Assembly (NCBI RefSeq): GCF_034670005.1
Contig: NZ_JAXMOH010000006.1
Span: 124,001 to 188,000 of the forward strand
Source: Thalassobius sp034670005
GTDB lineage: Bacteria > Pseudomonadota > Alphaproteobacteria > Rhodobacterales > Rhodobacteraceae
DNA length: 64,000 nt
Reading direction: 5' to 3'
In this document: one piece after another, positions 42,946 through 51,396 of the stretch
How the letters are laid out: each line of letters opens with the position of its first letter
Numbering within the stretch: the stretch's first letter is position 1
Program-made: the position numbers and the translations under genes
The notes under the pieces: model-generated
The model's input: only the letters and a program-made list of their open reading frames with translations
Databases searched by the model: none
Told to the model about the DNA's origin: nothing

Positions 42946-43320
42946 TCACATGGATTTCAGCGCGTCTGCGGTTTCGTCGCGGGACTGGGTCAATTCTTCG
43001 ATGGCTTCCTCCAACTGGCGGCGCTGCTCTTCCAGTTCAGCCAGTTGGCGGGTTGAGCTATTGACCCAGGCTTCCATCTGCGCCTTGGTGCCTTCCTTGT
43101 CGTAGATCAGCAACCACTGGCGAATCCCTTCCAGCGAATAGCCCCATCTGCGCCCGCGCAGAACCAAGGTCATCCTCGCCACTTCGCGCGGCCCATAGTA
43201 GCGCGACCGGCCTTCGCGTTCAGGCTGCAACAGCTCGATATATTCGTAATAGCGCAAGGTACGCGGCGTCACATCGAATTTGGCGCACATTTCCTTGAAT
43301 GACAGTCGTGTTTCGGACAT
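42946..43320 (-). CDS. Second MerR-family transcriptional regulator
   Basis: The 124-aa protein is a paralogue of the regulator at 42308-42709, with the same helix-turn-helix plan (LSFKEMCAKFDVTPRTLRYYEYIELLQP, LVLRGRRWGYSLEGIRQWLLIY) and a C-terminal coiled coil (LAELEEQRRQLEEAIEELTQS). GGAG seven bases before 43320 sets the start. It is divergent from two PaaI thioesterase genes, and an AAACG-TTA-CGTGA dyad lies in the 115-bp space between. Confidence 0.88.
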   Translation of the reverse strand: MSETRLSFKEMCAKFDVTPRTLRYYEYIELLQPEREGRSRYYGPREVARMTLVLRGRRWGYSLEGIRQWLLIYDKEGTKAQMEAWVNSSTRQLAELEEQRRQLEEAIEELTQSRDETADALKSM

Positions 43321-43405
43321 TTCTTCGCTCCCTTGCCGGCAGGTTAGGATCAAGTTCGGGCAAGGGCAACCGCCGCCCTTGCGATTTCGGTCGAATGAAG
43401 CTCAT

Positions 43406-43418
43406 AAACGTTACGTGA
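43406..43418. promoter_or_regulatory. MerR dyad between the second merR and the thioesterase genes
   Basis: AAACG-TTA-CGTGA follows the same ACG-N3-CGT layout as the dyads at 39964, 39995 and 42793. It sits 18 bp before the first thioesterase start codon and 86 bp before the merR start. Confidence 0.45.
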
Positions 43419-43435
43419 AAAATCAGGAGTAATTG

Positions 43436-43858
43436 ATGGCTGCCGATCAGACCCAAATTGCCCAGCAATTCATCGAAGCGATCCCCCATGCCAAGGAATT
43501 GGGGATGCAATATACCGAGGTCAAAGACGGCTTTGCCGCGATGACGATGCCCTATGACGAACGGTTCGTCGGTGATCCGCAGACGGGGGTGATCCATGGC
43601 GGTGCGGTTTTTTCCTTGCTTGATACAACTTGCGGCGCGGCAGTAATGAGCCACCCCAAGATGAAGGGCCACCCCGCGACCATTGATCTGCGCATAGATT
43701 ACATGCGCCCGGCAACACCGGGGCAGGCCATTCGTACCCGTGCGACCTGCTATCGCATGACCCGTTCGGTCGCGTTCGTGCGGGCCGAGGCGCTGGATGA
43801 CAATGATGAACACCCGGTCGCTTCGGCTGCGGGAACCTTTACCGTGGGGGGCAACTGA
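43436..43858 (+). CDS. PaaI-family (hotdog) acyl-CoA thioesterase
   Basis: The 140-aa hotdog-fold protein has the family active-site segment TGVIHGGAVFSLLDTTCGAAV (His-Gly-Gly with the following Asp) and the beta-strand DLRIDYMRPATPGQAIRTRA. Such enzymes release CoA from acyl-CoAs and protect the CoA pool. AGGAG sets the ATG at 43436. Its TGA overlaps the ATG of the next thioesterase gene. Confidence 0.88.
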   Translation: MAADQTQIAQQFIEAIPHAKELGMQYTEVKDGFAAMTMPYDERFVGDPQTGVIHGGAVFSLLDTTCGAAVMSHPKMKGHPATIDLRIDYMRPATPGQAIRTRATCYRMTRSVAFVRAEALDDNDEHPVASAAGTFTVGGN

Positions 43859-44367
43859 TGGGACGCAAACCGCCAGAGCCCGTGCAAGTGGTCAAGCAAC
43901 GCCGTGATGCCGCGCTGAATGCCCTGGTCCACGGCGTGCCCTATATTCAGTTTCTGGGGATTGAATTCGAACGGCGTGGCGATGAATTGACCGCCATCAT
44001 GCCGTTTCGGGACATGTTGATCGGTAACCCGATGCTGCCGGCAATCCACGGCGGGGCCACGGCGGCATTTCTGGAAGTGACCGCGATCATCGGTCTGAGC
44101 TGGTCAATCCTGTGGGAAAAGATCGAAAGCGGCGAAATTGACGCCGACGCGCTGGTGCAGGGCCATCTGCCGAGTCTGCCAAAGACCATTGATTTCACCG
44201 TGGACTATCTGCGTTCTGGCCTGCCGCGCGACGCTTATGCAAGGGCTCAGGTGAACCGGTCCGGGCGTCGCTATGCCAGCGTCCATGTCGAAGCATGGCA
44301 AGACAACAGGAACCGCCCCTTTGCTCAGGCCACCGGGCATTTTCTGATGCCGCGCCCCGAGGACTAG
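43858..44367 (+). CDS. Second PaaI-family thioesterase
   Basis: The 169-aa protein is another hotdog-fold member with LPAIHGGATAAFLEVTAIIGL and TIDFTVDYLRSGLPRDAYARAQ. It starts within the stop codon of the first thioesterase gene (TGATG). Two adjacent hotdog proteins could act as a heteromer or handle different chain lengths. In place of the usual acidic residue after HGG it shows FLEVT. Confidence 0.85.
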   Translation: MGRKPPEPVQVVKQRRDAALNALVHGVPYIQFLGIEFERRGDELTAIMPFRDMLIGNPMLPAIHGGATAAFLEVTAIIGLSWSILWEKIESGEIDADALVQGHLPSLPKTIDFTVDYLRSGLPRDAYARAQVNRSGRRYASVHVEAWQDNRNRPFAQATGHFLMPRPED

Positions 44368-44371
44368 GCGG

Positions 44372-45703
44372 TTGTCGACGCCGCCAGTGACGCATCGCAG
44401 GGTGTTGAAAATCGCCCTGCCGATTGTTCTGTCGAATGCCACCGTACCGTTGCTGGGGGCGGTGGATACCGGCGTTGTGGGGCAGATGGGGCTGGCCGCG
44501 CCAATCGGTGCGGTCGGCGTCGGCGCCATCATGCTGACCGCGATCTATTGGGTATTCGGTTTCTTGCGCATGGGCACGACCGGTTTGGTCAGTCAGGCCC
44601 ACGGTGCCGGGCAGACCGGCGAGGTGGCGGCGCTGCTGACGCGGGCGCTGATGATCGCCTGGGCGGCCGGATTGGCGATCATCGTGTTGCAAATCCCGAT
44701 CTTCGCCGCCGCGTTCTGGATGTCGCCGGCCACAGCCGAGGTCGAGTCGTTGGCGCGCGATTACATGCAGATTCGCGTGTTCAGCGCCCCGGCGGCCATA
44801 TCTATCTACGGGCTGACCGGCTGGCTGATCGCGCAGGAACGCACGCGCGGCATGTTCCTGATTCAGTTCTGGATGAACGGCATGAACATCCTGCTCGACC
44901 TAGTCTTCGTTCTTGGGCTGGATCTTGGTGTGCAAGGGGTGGCCTGGGCCACCTTCCTGTCTGAATGGAGCGCCTTTGGGCTGGCGCTTTACCTGTGCCG
45001 CGGTGCCTTCGCGGTGCCAGCCTGGCGCGACTGGCCGCGGGTGTTCGACGGTGAACGCCTGCGTCACATGATGCTGCTCAATACTAACATCCTGATCCGG
45101 TCGGCCCTGCTGCAGGTCATGTTCCTGTCCTTCATGATGCTGGGCGCGGATTTCGGCGACGTGACCCTGGCGGCAAATCAGGTCTTGCTGCAATTCCTCT
45201 ACATCACAGCCTATGGCATGGATGGTTTCGCCTTCGCCGCCGAGGCGTTGGTCGGTGGCTACATGGGCGCGCGCGACCGCCTGAAGATGCGCCGCGCCGC
45301 GCTGCTGTCCAGTTTCTGGGGGTTGATGGTGGGGCTGGCGATGACGCTGTTCTTCGCGTTCGCCGGAGGCATGATCATCGACATCATGACCACCGCCGCA
45401 CCGGTGCGCCACGAGGCACGCGTGTTCCTGATCTACATGGTGCTGGCACCGGTGTCGGGCGTGGCGGCCTGGATGCTGGACGGGATCTTTATCGGCGCTA
45501 CCGGCGGGCGCGACATGCGCAATATGATGCTGGTCAGCTTCGTCGTCTATCTGGTTGCACTGGCGGTGCTTTTACCGATCTTCGGAAATCACGGCCTGTG
45601 GATATCCCTGTTGATATCCTTTGTCGCAAGAGGCGTGACGCTGGCTCTGCGATATCCGGCGCTGGAACGGCGGGCACTGCCTGCAGAGGCGGTGTCGGAC
45701 TGA
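44372..45703 (+). CDS. MATE-family efflux transporter (DinF-like)
   Basis: The 443-aa protein has twelve predicted membrane helices and the MATE N-terminal pattern LKIALPIVLSNATVPLLGAVDTGVVG with repeat PAAISIYGLTGWLIAQERTR. MATE proteins export drugs or metabolites using Na+ or H+ gradients. The frame starts at TTG (44372), 4 bp after the thioesterase stop; GTG at 44387 or 44402 are alternatives. It probably belongs to the thioesterase transcription unit. Confidence 0.9.
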   Translation: MSTPPVTHRRVLKIALPIVLSNATVPLLGAVDTGVVGQMGLAAPIGAVGVGAIMLTAIYWVFGFLRMGTTGLVSQAHGAGQTGEVAALLTRALMIAWAAGLAIIVLQIPIFAAAFWMSPATAEVESLARDYMQIRVFSAPAAISIYGLTGWLIAQERTRGMFLIQFWMNGMNILLDLVFVLGLDLGVQGVAWATFLSEWSAFGLALYLCRGAFAVPAWRDWPRVFDGERLRHMMLLNTNILIRSALLQVMFLSFMMLGADFGDVTLAANQVLLQFLYITAYGMDGFAFAAEALVGGYMGARDRLKMRRAALLSSFWGLMVGLAMTLFFAFAGGMIIDIMTTAAPVRHEARVFLIYMVLAPVSGVAAWMLDGIFIGATGGRDMRNMMLVSFVVYLVALAVLLPIFGNHGLWISLLISFVARGVTLALRYPALERRALPAEAVSD

Positions 45704-45742
45704 TTTCCACAGGGATCCGCCTTTGGATAACTTGTGGAAATC
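45702..45742. terminator. Hairpin between the convergent MATE and arsC-like genes
   Basis: GATTTCCACA at 45702-45711 is repeated as its reverse complement at 45733-45742, overlapping the MATE stop codon. The arms are perfect over 10 bp, but there is no T tract. Confidence 0.4.
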
Positions 45743-45760
45743 CCGCCGCGCTGCTTGGTG

Positions 45761-46099
45761 TCACAGAATGTCCAGCACCGCCTCGGGCGGACGTCCGATC
45801 ACGGCCTTGCCGCCGCTGAAAACGATTGGGCGCTCGATCAGGACGGGATTGTCCGCCATCGCCGCGATCAACACGTCGTCAGGGTCGGTTTTCGACAGGC
45901 CCAGATCCTTGAATAACTGTTCCTTCACCCGCATCATCCCGATTGCAGTGACGCCCAAAGCGTCCCGCGCGGCACGGATTTCATCCGCGCTTGGCGCGTC
46001 GTCCAGGTATTTCCGGATCGTGAAGTCGCCACGACTTTCGATCAGCGCCAGAGTCTGCCGCGATTTCGAACAGCGCGGATTGTGCCAGATGGTGATCAC
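45761..46099 (-). CDS. arsC: ArsC-family arsenate reductase (glutaredoxin-dependent type)
   Basis: The 112-aa protein has the ArsC active-site segment ITIWHNPRCSKSRQTLALIE with Cys10, and the C-terminal NPVLIERPIVFSGGKAVIGRP carrying the conserved Arg. The family reduces arsenate using glutathione and glutaredoxin, though many members sit outside ars operons and have other roles (YfgD/YffB types). The start is GTG at 46099, overlapping the pyrD stop. No other ars genes are nearby. Confidence 0.85.
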   Translation of the reverse strand: MITIWHNPRCSKSRQTLALIESRGDFTIRKYLDDAPSADEIRAARDALGVTAIGMMRVKEQLFKDLGLSKTDPDDVLIAAMADNPVLIERPIVFSGGKAVIGRPPEAVLDIL

Positions 46100-47154
46100 A
46101 GCCAGTCTTCCCTTTTTGTTGCGATAGCCTCGGACACATTGGCAAATCCATCGCGCTCCAGCAGCCGGTCGAGGCCACGGGCAATTTCAGCGCCTAGGCT
46201 GAACCCTTGATAGATCAGCGCGGTATAAAGCTGTACCGCCGACGCCCCGGCACGGATTTTGGCATAGGCGTCCTCGGCGCTGGAAATGCCACCGACGCCG
46301 ATCAGCGGCAATCGGCCATCGAGCCGGGCGGACAGCTGCGCCAGCACGCGGGTGGATTTTTCGAACAAGGGCGCGCCGGACAGCCCACCGGCTTCGGACG
46401 CATGAGGGCCGTGCAACCCGTTACGGTCCAACGTCGTATTGGTGGCGATCACCGCGTCAATGCCGGTGGACAGTGCCACTTCGGCGATGTCGCCGATTTC
46501 CGTATCACTCAGGTCGGGGGCAATTTTCAGGAAGATCGGGATCGGACGGTCCAATGCGTTGCGTGCCGCGATCACCCCCGACAGCAGCCCGGTCAGGGCG
46601 GCGGCCCCCTGCAGATCGCGCAGTTTTTCGGTATTGGGCGAGGACACGTTGACGGTGGCGAAATCCAAGTTAGCGCCGCAATGGCTCAGCACCCGGGCAA
46701 AATCGCCGGCCCGGTCATCGCTGTCCTTATTAGCGCCAAGGTTCAGCCCCAGCACCATGTCGCGCGGACGCTTGGCCAGCCGCGCACCGATCGCCTCCAT
46801 CCCGTCATTATTGAACCCGAACCGGTTGATCGCAGCACGATCTTCGGTCAGCCGGAACAAACGCGGCTTGGGGTTGCCCGGTTGCGGGCGCGGGGTCGCG
46901 GCGCCAACCTCGACGAAGCCGAAACCCGCGCGCGACAGCGATAGCAAAACGCTGGCATTCTTGTCGAAACCGGCGGCGATCCCGACCGGGTTGGCCATGT
47001 TCAGCCCCGCCACTTGGGTGCGCAGCCGGGGCGAGGTGACCAGACCGGACAGCGGCACCGCCCCCAACTGCAGCGCCTTGATCGCCAGCCCGTGGGCGGT
47101 TTCCGGGTCGATCCGGTGCATCGCCGTCAGACCCAGTTTTTCGATCAGTTTCAT
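46096..47154 (-). CDS. pyrD: Dihydroorotate dehydrogenase (quinone), class 2
   Basis: PyrD oxidises dihydroorotate to orotate in pyrimidine synthesis and passes electrons to the quinone pool. The 352-aa protein has NPVGIAAGFDKNA, RLFRLTEDRAAINRFGFNNDG, VNVSSPNTEKLRDLQ with the catalytic Ser typical of class 2, and the FMN site IGVGGISSAEDAYAKIRAGASAVQLYTAL. The N-terminal helix pair (MKLIEKLGLTAMHRIDPETAH) anchors it to the membrane. The start at 47154 overlaps the DUF952 gene stop. Confidence 0.96.
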   Translation of the reverse strand: MKLIEKLGLTAMHRIDPETAHGLAIKALQLGAVPLSGLVTSPRLRTQVAGLNMANPVGIAAGFDKNASVLLSLSRAGFGFVEVGAATPRPQPGNPKPRLFRLTEDRAAINRFGFNNDGMEAIGARLAKRPRDMVLGLNLGANKDSDDRAGDFARVLSHCGANLDFATVNVSSPNTEKLRDLQGAAALTGLLSGVIAARNALDRPIPIFLKIAPDLSDTEIGDIAEVALSTGIDAVIATNTTLDRNGLHGPHASEAGGLSGAPLFEKSTRVLAQLSARLDGRLPLIGVGGISSAEDAYAKIRAGASAVQLYTALIYQGFSLGAEIARGLDRLLERDGFANVSEAIATKREDWL

Positions 47155-47489
47155 CGCACCCCCTCGGGGAACAGGTGTTCGCCATCGACCAATGGCAACG
47201 GTTTCGACCACAGCACATCGTCGAACCGCAATTGCCGGTAGAGATGCGGGAAAAGTGCGTCGCCGCGCGACACTTCCCAATGCAGCGCGTCCCCCAAAGC
47301 TTCGCTTTCCAGCGCCAGCAGGACCAGCCCGTCCTCGGCTTCGAAATGCTTGGCGGCGGTTTCGGCCACCTGTTCTGCGGTGGAAAAATGGACGAACCCG
47401 TCGGCCACATCGATGGGGGCACCATCGGTTGCGCCGTTTTCGACCAGCGATTGCCATTCCTCGGCACGGAAAATCTTGAATATCAGCAT
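47151..47489 (-). CDS. DUF952-family protein
   Basis: The 112-aa protein starts MLIFKIFRAEEWQSL and has the DUF952 landmarks DGFVHFSTAEQVAETAAKHF and FPHLYRQLRFDDVLWSKPL. The family is small, cytosolic and of unknown biochemical function; it is often next to pyrD in this order. Its stop overlaps the pyrD ATG in the form ATGA. Confidence 0.88.
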   Translation of the reverse strand: MLIFKIFRAEEWQSLVENGATDGAPIDVADGFVHFSTAEQVAETAAKHFEAEDGLVLLALESEALGDALHWEVSRGDALFPHLYRQLRFDDVLWSKPLPLVDGEHLFPEGVR

Positions 47490-47545
47490 GAGGCTCAGAT
47501 GCCGCGAGACGGACCTTTGGTCAAGGGGCTTGTGCCCGGACCCGG

Positions 47546-48862
47546 TCAGTTCGGGTCCAGCCGGTCGATGTAATCGATTGTCTTTTCGATCGAGGACAGC
47601 GTGCTGACAGGGGTTGCAAACCAAGACAGGAACATCGTCGCACGGATATCGTGGTCCTGCATGCCTCGGGCGCGCAGGCTTCTGGGGTCGGTATAAGGGC
47701 GGCGCAGCCGGTCAGCAAAGTCAAACGCCGCGTCCCAATATCCCTGATCGACCGCTTCCTGTGCTTCGACGCAGCCCGACGGTATCGTGACGCCATTTTT
47801 ACCTTCATATGGCAGATAAGGGATCTGCTTGATCGAGATGATCTTGTTGGCCTGCCAGACACATGGCGCAGTGCCCTGCAAATCACCCTGCGAGATGCTC
47901 AGGGGGTGGCGATAGGCGGTGTTGGTGATGAAGGTCAGAACCGGGTTTCTGGCGTGAGGGGGGAATGTCTTGAGCCGGTTCAGGACATGCATGGTCTTGC
48001 GCTTGAAAACCGGTTCGTTCGCGGTCACCAGAACGTAAGGGTAATCGAATGCCACACCATCGACGACCAGCGGTTTGACCGATCTGGCATCCGCGCTCAG
48101 TTCGGCGCTGAATTTCATCATAACGTCATTGACCAGATCCCCGGTCGGACCAGCCGAGTGGATCGCGGGATCGCCTGCAATCGCCCAGTTCGGAAGATTG
48201 AACAACAGCGCCATTTGGACGTCCACGCCGGTGTTGGCCGGATGCAGGTTTATCAGATTGCGCAACTGCTTCATGTAAACGATGACGATCCGGGCGCTTT
48301 GGGCTGCGTTGAACCCGCCATGACGTCCCACGCCGCAGCTGAATCCCTTGGTCGAATGCGCAATTACCCTCAGGAAGGGACCATCGACATTCACCGAATG
48401 AATAGGAATGCCCTTTTGCAGAAGCCGGGAAACGATATTTTCGTATTCCCAGTTGGCGGCATTTCGGCCGACTTCAGTCGGATCGGCGCTTGATGCGCAG
48501 GCCTGGTCCGAAAGCCCGTATCCGCTGATATAGGTCAAATCGAAGTCCCGGCTGTTCCCGTCGCTCAGGACGCCTGACAGGTTTTCCAGATCCTTGTCGG
48601 ACAGATAGGTGCCGCGTTTGCGGGCGGTCCGGGCAGGGGTATAGGGGGAAATCAATGCCTGAGAAATGACCAGATCGGTTACGCCTCTGGCAAAAAGGGC
48701 GGTCCACATCTTCGTCCGTTCGGGCGAAGATGCGGTATCAAACACGTCCGCAAAATCCAAAGACCGCAGATTGGGTCCGAACTGAACCTCCTGGGCGGAC
48801 GGGGTTTGCGGCAAGGTCGCAATCACGACAGCGAAAATCAGGCGGGCAATCGTTCTGATCAT
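47546..48862 (-). CDS. Secreted protein of unknown function, 438 aa
   Basis: The product has a signal peptide (MIRTIARLIFAVVIATLPQTPSA) and a mature domain of about 415 residues. It contains repeated alternating hydrophobic strands and helices (TDLVISQALISPY, SARIVIVYMKQLRNLINLHP, GVDVQMALLFNLPNWAI, VVDGVAFDYPYVLVTANEPV), an arrangement compatible with a TIM-barrel or similar alpha/beta fold, and four cysteines (QACASS, FSCGVG, APCVWQ, SGCVEA). I do not recognise the family. The base composition is slightly less GC-rich than the neighbours. Confidence 0.6.
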   Translation of the reverse strand: MIRTIARLIFAVVIATLPQTPSAQEVQFGPNLRSLDFADVFDTASSPERTKMWTALFARGVTDLVISQALISPYTPARTARKRGTYLSDKDLENLSGVLSDGNSRDFDLTYISGYGLSDQACASSADPTEVGRNAANWEYENIVSRLLQKGIPIHSVNVDGPFLRVIAHSTKGFSCGVGRHGGFNAAQSARIVIVYMKQLRNLINLHPANTGVDVQMALLFNLPNWAIAGDPAIHSAGPTGDLVNDVMMKFSAELSADARSVKPLVVDGVAFDYPYVLVTANEPVFKRKTMHVLNRLKTFPPHARNPVLTFITNTAYRHPLSISQGDLQGTAPCVWQANKIISIKQIPYLPYEGKNGVTIPSGCVEAQEAVDQGYWDAAFDFADRLRRPYTDPRSLRARGMQDHDIRATMFLSWFATPVSTLSSIEKTIDYIDRLDPN

Positions 48863-49151
48863 ACGTTTTGCCTTGTCTCATGAACAGTTGGGGAAACGGA
48901 CCGTTGGTCGCGGCACTTACCGCTGTGGTACACCGATAACGATAGCATGGGCTAGGCCCCGTCAAAAAGGAAAACGCAGTGTTTCCCGTACATATTTCCA
49001 AGCCCGCAGTCGCCCCTGATCGGGACGACATTCTGCAAAGCACAACCTATCGTTTACTTTGGGTAAATACGAATGTTTCAAATCATAGCTTTGACTCTTT
49101 GACCAAAGCTTTGCAGGGTATTTATTATCAGTCCATTTTGGGGGGCAGATC
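48863..49151. other. Intergenic region between two divergent secreted-protein genes
   Basis: The 289 bp separate the secreted unknown gene (minus) from the 5'-nucleotidase gene (plus). The right half is AT-rich (around 49030-49140), as expected for a promoter, but I see no recognisable operator and no small gene with a ribosome binding site. Confidence 0.4.
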
Positions 49152-50711
49152 ATGCTCAGAAAAATCTTCACAACCACAGCCGCCGTGGCCCTGTCCGCAG
49201 GGGCGGCCAGCGCCGACTATTCACTGACCATTCTTCATACCAACGATTTCCATGCCCGTTTTGAACCGATCTCGAAATACGATTCGGGCTGTTCGTCAGA
49301 GGACAATACCGAAGGCAAATGTTTCGGTGGCTCGGCCCGGCTGATGACCGCGATCGACGCGGCCCGGTCGCGGAGCAACAATTCGATCCTCGTCGATGGC
49401 GGCGATCAGTTCCAGGGCACGCTGTTTTATACTTATTACAAAGGCAAGCTCGCTGCCGAGATGATGAACAAGATGCGCTATGACGCGATGACCGTGGGCA
49501 ACCACGAATTCGACGATGGCCCCGAAGTTCTGCGCGGTTTCATGGATGCGGTCGATTTTCCGGTCCTGATGTCCAATGCCGACGTGTCTGGCGAAGACAT
49601 GCTGGCCGGCAAGCTGGCGAAATCGACGGTGATCGAACGCGGCGGTGAAAAGCTGGGCCTGATCGGGCTGACGCCGCATGACACGCCCGAATTGTCCAGC
49701 CCCGGCCCCAATATCGTCTTCACCGATCCGGTGGACGCGGTGCAGGGCGAGGTCGACAAGCTGACCGGCATGGGCGTCAACAAGATCATTGTGCTGTCGC
49801 ATTCGGGTTATAATGTCGACAAGAATGTCGCCGCCGGAACCACCGGCGTCGACGTGATCGTCGGCGGCCATTCCAACACCTATCTTTCCAACACCTCGGA
49901 TCGGGCCGAAGGCCCATACCCGACGATGGTGGGCGATACGGCGATCGTATCGGCTTATGCCTATGGCAAGTTCCTGGGTGAATTGAACGTCACCTTCGAC
50001 GATACCGGCAAGGTCTTGGAGGCCAAGGGCGAACCGATCATCATGGACGCCGGCGTTGCCGAGGAGGAAGCGACCAAGGCCCGCATCGCCGAGGCCGCCA
50101 TTCCGCTGGATGAAATCCGCAACAAGGTTGTGGCCGAAGCCGCCGGGGAAATCATCGGCGCCAAGACGGAATGCCGCGCGATGGAATGCCCGATGGGCAA
50201 TCTGGTCGCCGACGCGATGCTGGACCGGGTTAAGGCTCAGGGCATCCAGATCGCGATCCAGAACGGTGGTGGGCTGCGCGCTTCGATTGACGCCGGTCCG
50301 GTGACGATGGGCGAGGTTTTGACTGTGCTGCCGTTCCAGAACACGCTGTCCACCTTCCACGTGACCGGCGCGACGATTCTTGCGGCGCTTGAAAACGGGG
50401 TCAGCCAGATCGAAGACGGCGCCGGCCGGTTCCCGCAGGTGGCGGGGATGAGCTTTGCGTTTGACAAATCGCAGCCTGTCGGCAGCCGGATTTCCGATGT
50501 GATGATCGGCGGCGAACCGCTGGACATGGAAAAGGTCTATGGCGCGGTGTCGAACAACTTCGTCCGCAACGGTGGCGATGGCTACGCGATGTTCCGCGAC
50601 GCGATGAACGTCTATGACTTCGGCCCCGACCTCGCCGATGTGACTGCCGAATTCCTGGCCAAGGATGGCGCGTACCAGCCTTACACGGATGGCCGGATCG
50701 TTTCGAAGTAA
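49152..50711 (+). CDS. Periplasmic bifunctional 5'-nucleotidase / metallophosphatase
   Basis: The 519-aa protein has a signal peptide (MLRKIFTTTAAVALSAGAASA), a calcineurin-like metallophosphatase domain (LTILHTNDFHARFEP, LVDGGDQFQGTL, TVGNHEFDDG, VLSHSGYNVD, VGGHSNTYL) and the 5'-nucleotidase C-terminal domain (QNGGGLRASIDAGPVTMGEV, PFQNTLSTFHVTG). It should dephosphorylate nucleotides, and possibly UDP-sugars, in the periplasm. This would feed the nucleoside salvage enzymes encoded at 24-28 kb. Confidence 0.94.
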   Translation: MLRKIFTTTAAVALSAGAASADYSLTILHTNDFHARFEPISKYDSGCSSEDNTEGKCFGGSARLMTAIDAARSRSNNSILVDGGDQFQGTLFYTYYKGKLAAEMMNKMRYDAMTVGNHEFDDGPEVLRGFMDAVDFPVLMSNADVSGEDMLAGKLAKSTVIERGGEKLGLIGLTPHDTPELSSPGPNIVFTDPVDAVQGEVDKLTGMGVNKIIVLSHSGYNVDKNVAAGTTGVDVIVGGHSNTYLSNTSDRAEGPYPTMVGDTAIVSAYAYGKFLGELNVTFDDTGKVLEAKGEPIIMDAGVAEEEATKARIAEAAIPLDEIRNKVVAEAAGEIIGAKTECRAMECPMGNLVADAMLDRVKAQGIQIAIQNGGGLRASIDAGPVTMGEVLTVLPFQNTLSTFHVTGATILAALENGVSQIEDGAGRFPQVAGMSFAFDKSQPVGSRISDVMIGGEPLDMEKVYGAVSNNFVRNGGDGYAMFRDAMNVYDFGPDLADVTAEFLAKDGAYQPYTDGRIVSK

Positions 50712-50734
50712 GCGCGGGACCATTCAGAAGACAG

Positions 50735-50765
50735 AACGCGCGCGGTTTTCCGCGCGCGTTTTTTT
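50735..50765 (+). terminator. Intrinsic terminator after the 5'-nucleotidase gene
   Basis: An 11-bp perfect stem (AACGCGCGCGG / CCGCGCGCGTT) with a TTTT loop is followed by a run of seven T residues. Confidence 0.95.
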
Positions 50766-50781
50766 GTGGGCCGGTAGGGCG

Positions 50782-51330
50782 TCAAATCTGCGTCAGAACC
50801 TCTGCCGTCGTCGCCACCTTGGCATATGACATCGCCAACGGTGCCATGAAGGCGGCCTGTACCATTTCCGGCGGCACGGTGATGTCACCGAAAGTGGCTT
50901 CTTTCGCGCCGCAGGCATCAAAGGGCAGGGTCACCTTGAACCCGTAATCCACCGCCGCCCGGGTGGTAGCATCGACGCACATTTGGCTTTGCGCACCGCA
51001 GATTATCAGCGCCTCGATCTCGTCTCGGCGCAGCAGATCCAGCAGACCGGTTTGGTGGAAACTGTTGGGCCGGTTTTTTGTCAGCACAGTTTCGTCTGCT
51101 GTTGGGGTAACGCTGGCATGGATTTCGGCGCCTTCAGACCCGGGCTGAAAAAACGGGGCTCCGGGGGCGGTTTCGTGACGGATATGGATCACGGTCATGC
51201 CGGTTTCCCGGGCGCGGGCCAGCAACATGGCGGCATTTTCGGCCACTTTGTCCATCAGTGCCACGGGCCAATTCCCGGATGCGAAATAATCGTTCTGGAT
51301 GTCCACCAGGATCAGGGCGGTTTTGCTCAT
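50782..51330 (-). CDS. Isochorismatase-like cysteine hydrolase
   Basis: The 182-aa protein has the catalytic triad of this family: Asp in ALILVDIQNDYF, Lys in VLTKNRPNSFHQTGL and Cys in IICGAQSQMCVDATTRAA. Members hydrolyse isochorismate, nicotinamide, or N-carbamoyl compounds; the substrate here is not known. GGAG sets the start at 51330. It is divergent from a GlxA-type regulator 66 bp away, which may control it. Confidence 0.9.
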   Translation of the reverse strand: MSKTALILVDIQNDYFASGNWPVALMDKVAENAAMLLARARETGMTVIHIRHETAPGAPFFQPGSEGAEIHASVTPTADETVLTKNRPNSFHQTGLLDLLRRDEIEALIICGAQSQMCVDATTRAAVDYGFKVTLPFDACGAKEATFGDITVPPEMVQAAFMAPLAMSYAKVATTAEVLTQI

Positions 51331-51396
51331 CTCAAGCTCCTTTTGTACAGATACAAGGTATATGGCGGCTGTTGACCCGCAGGACGATTGGCGCAT

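Noticed and set aside
42852..43064. 70-aa plus-strand reading frame over the second merR gene
   Set aside because: It reads through a strong terminator and the merR coding region; no conserved features.
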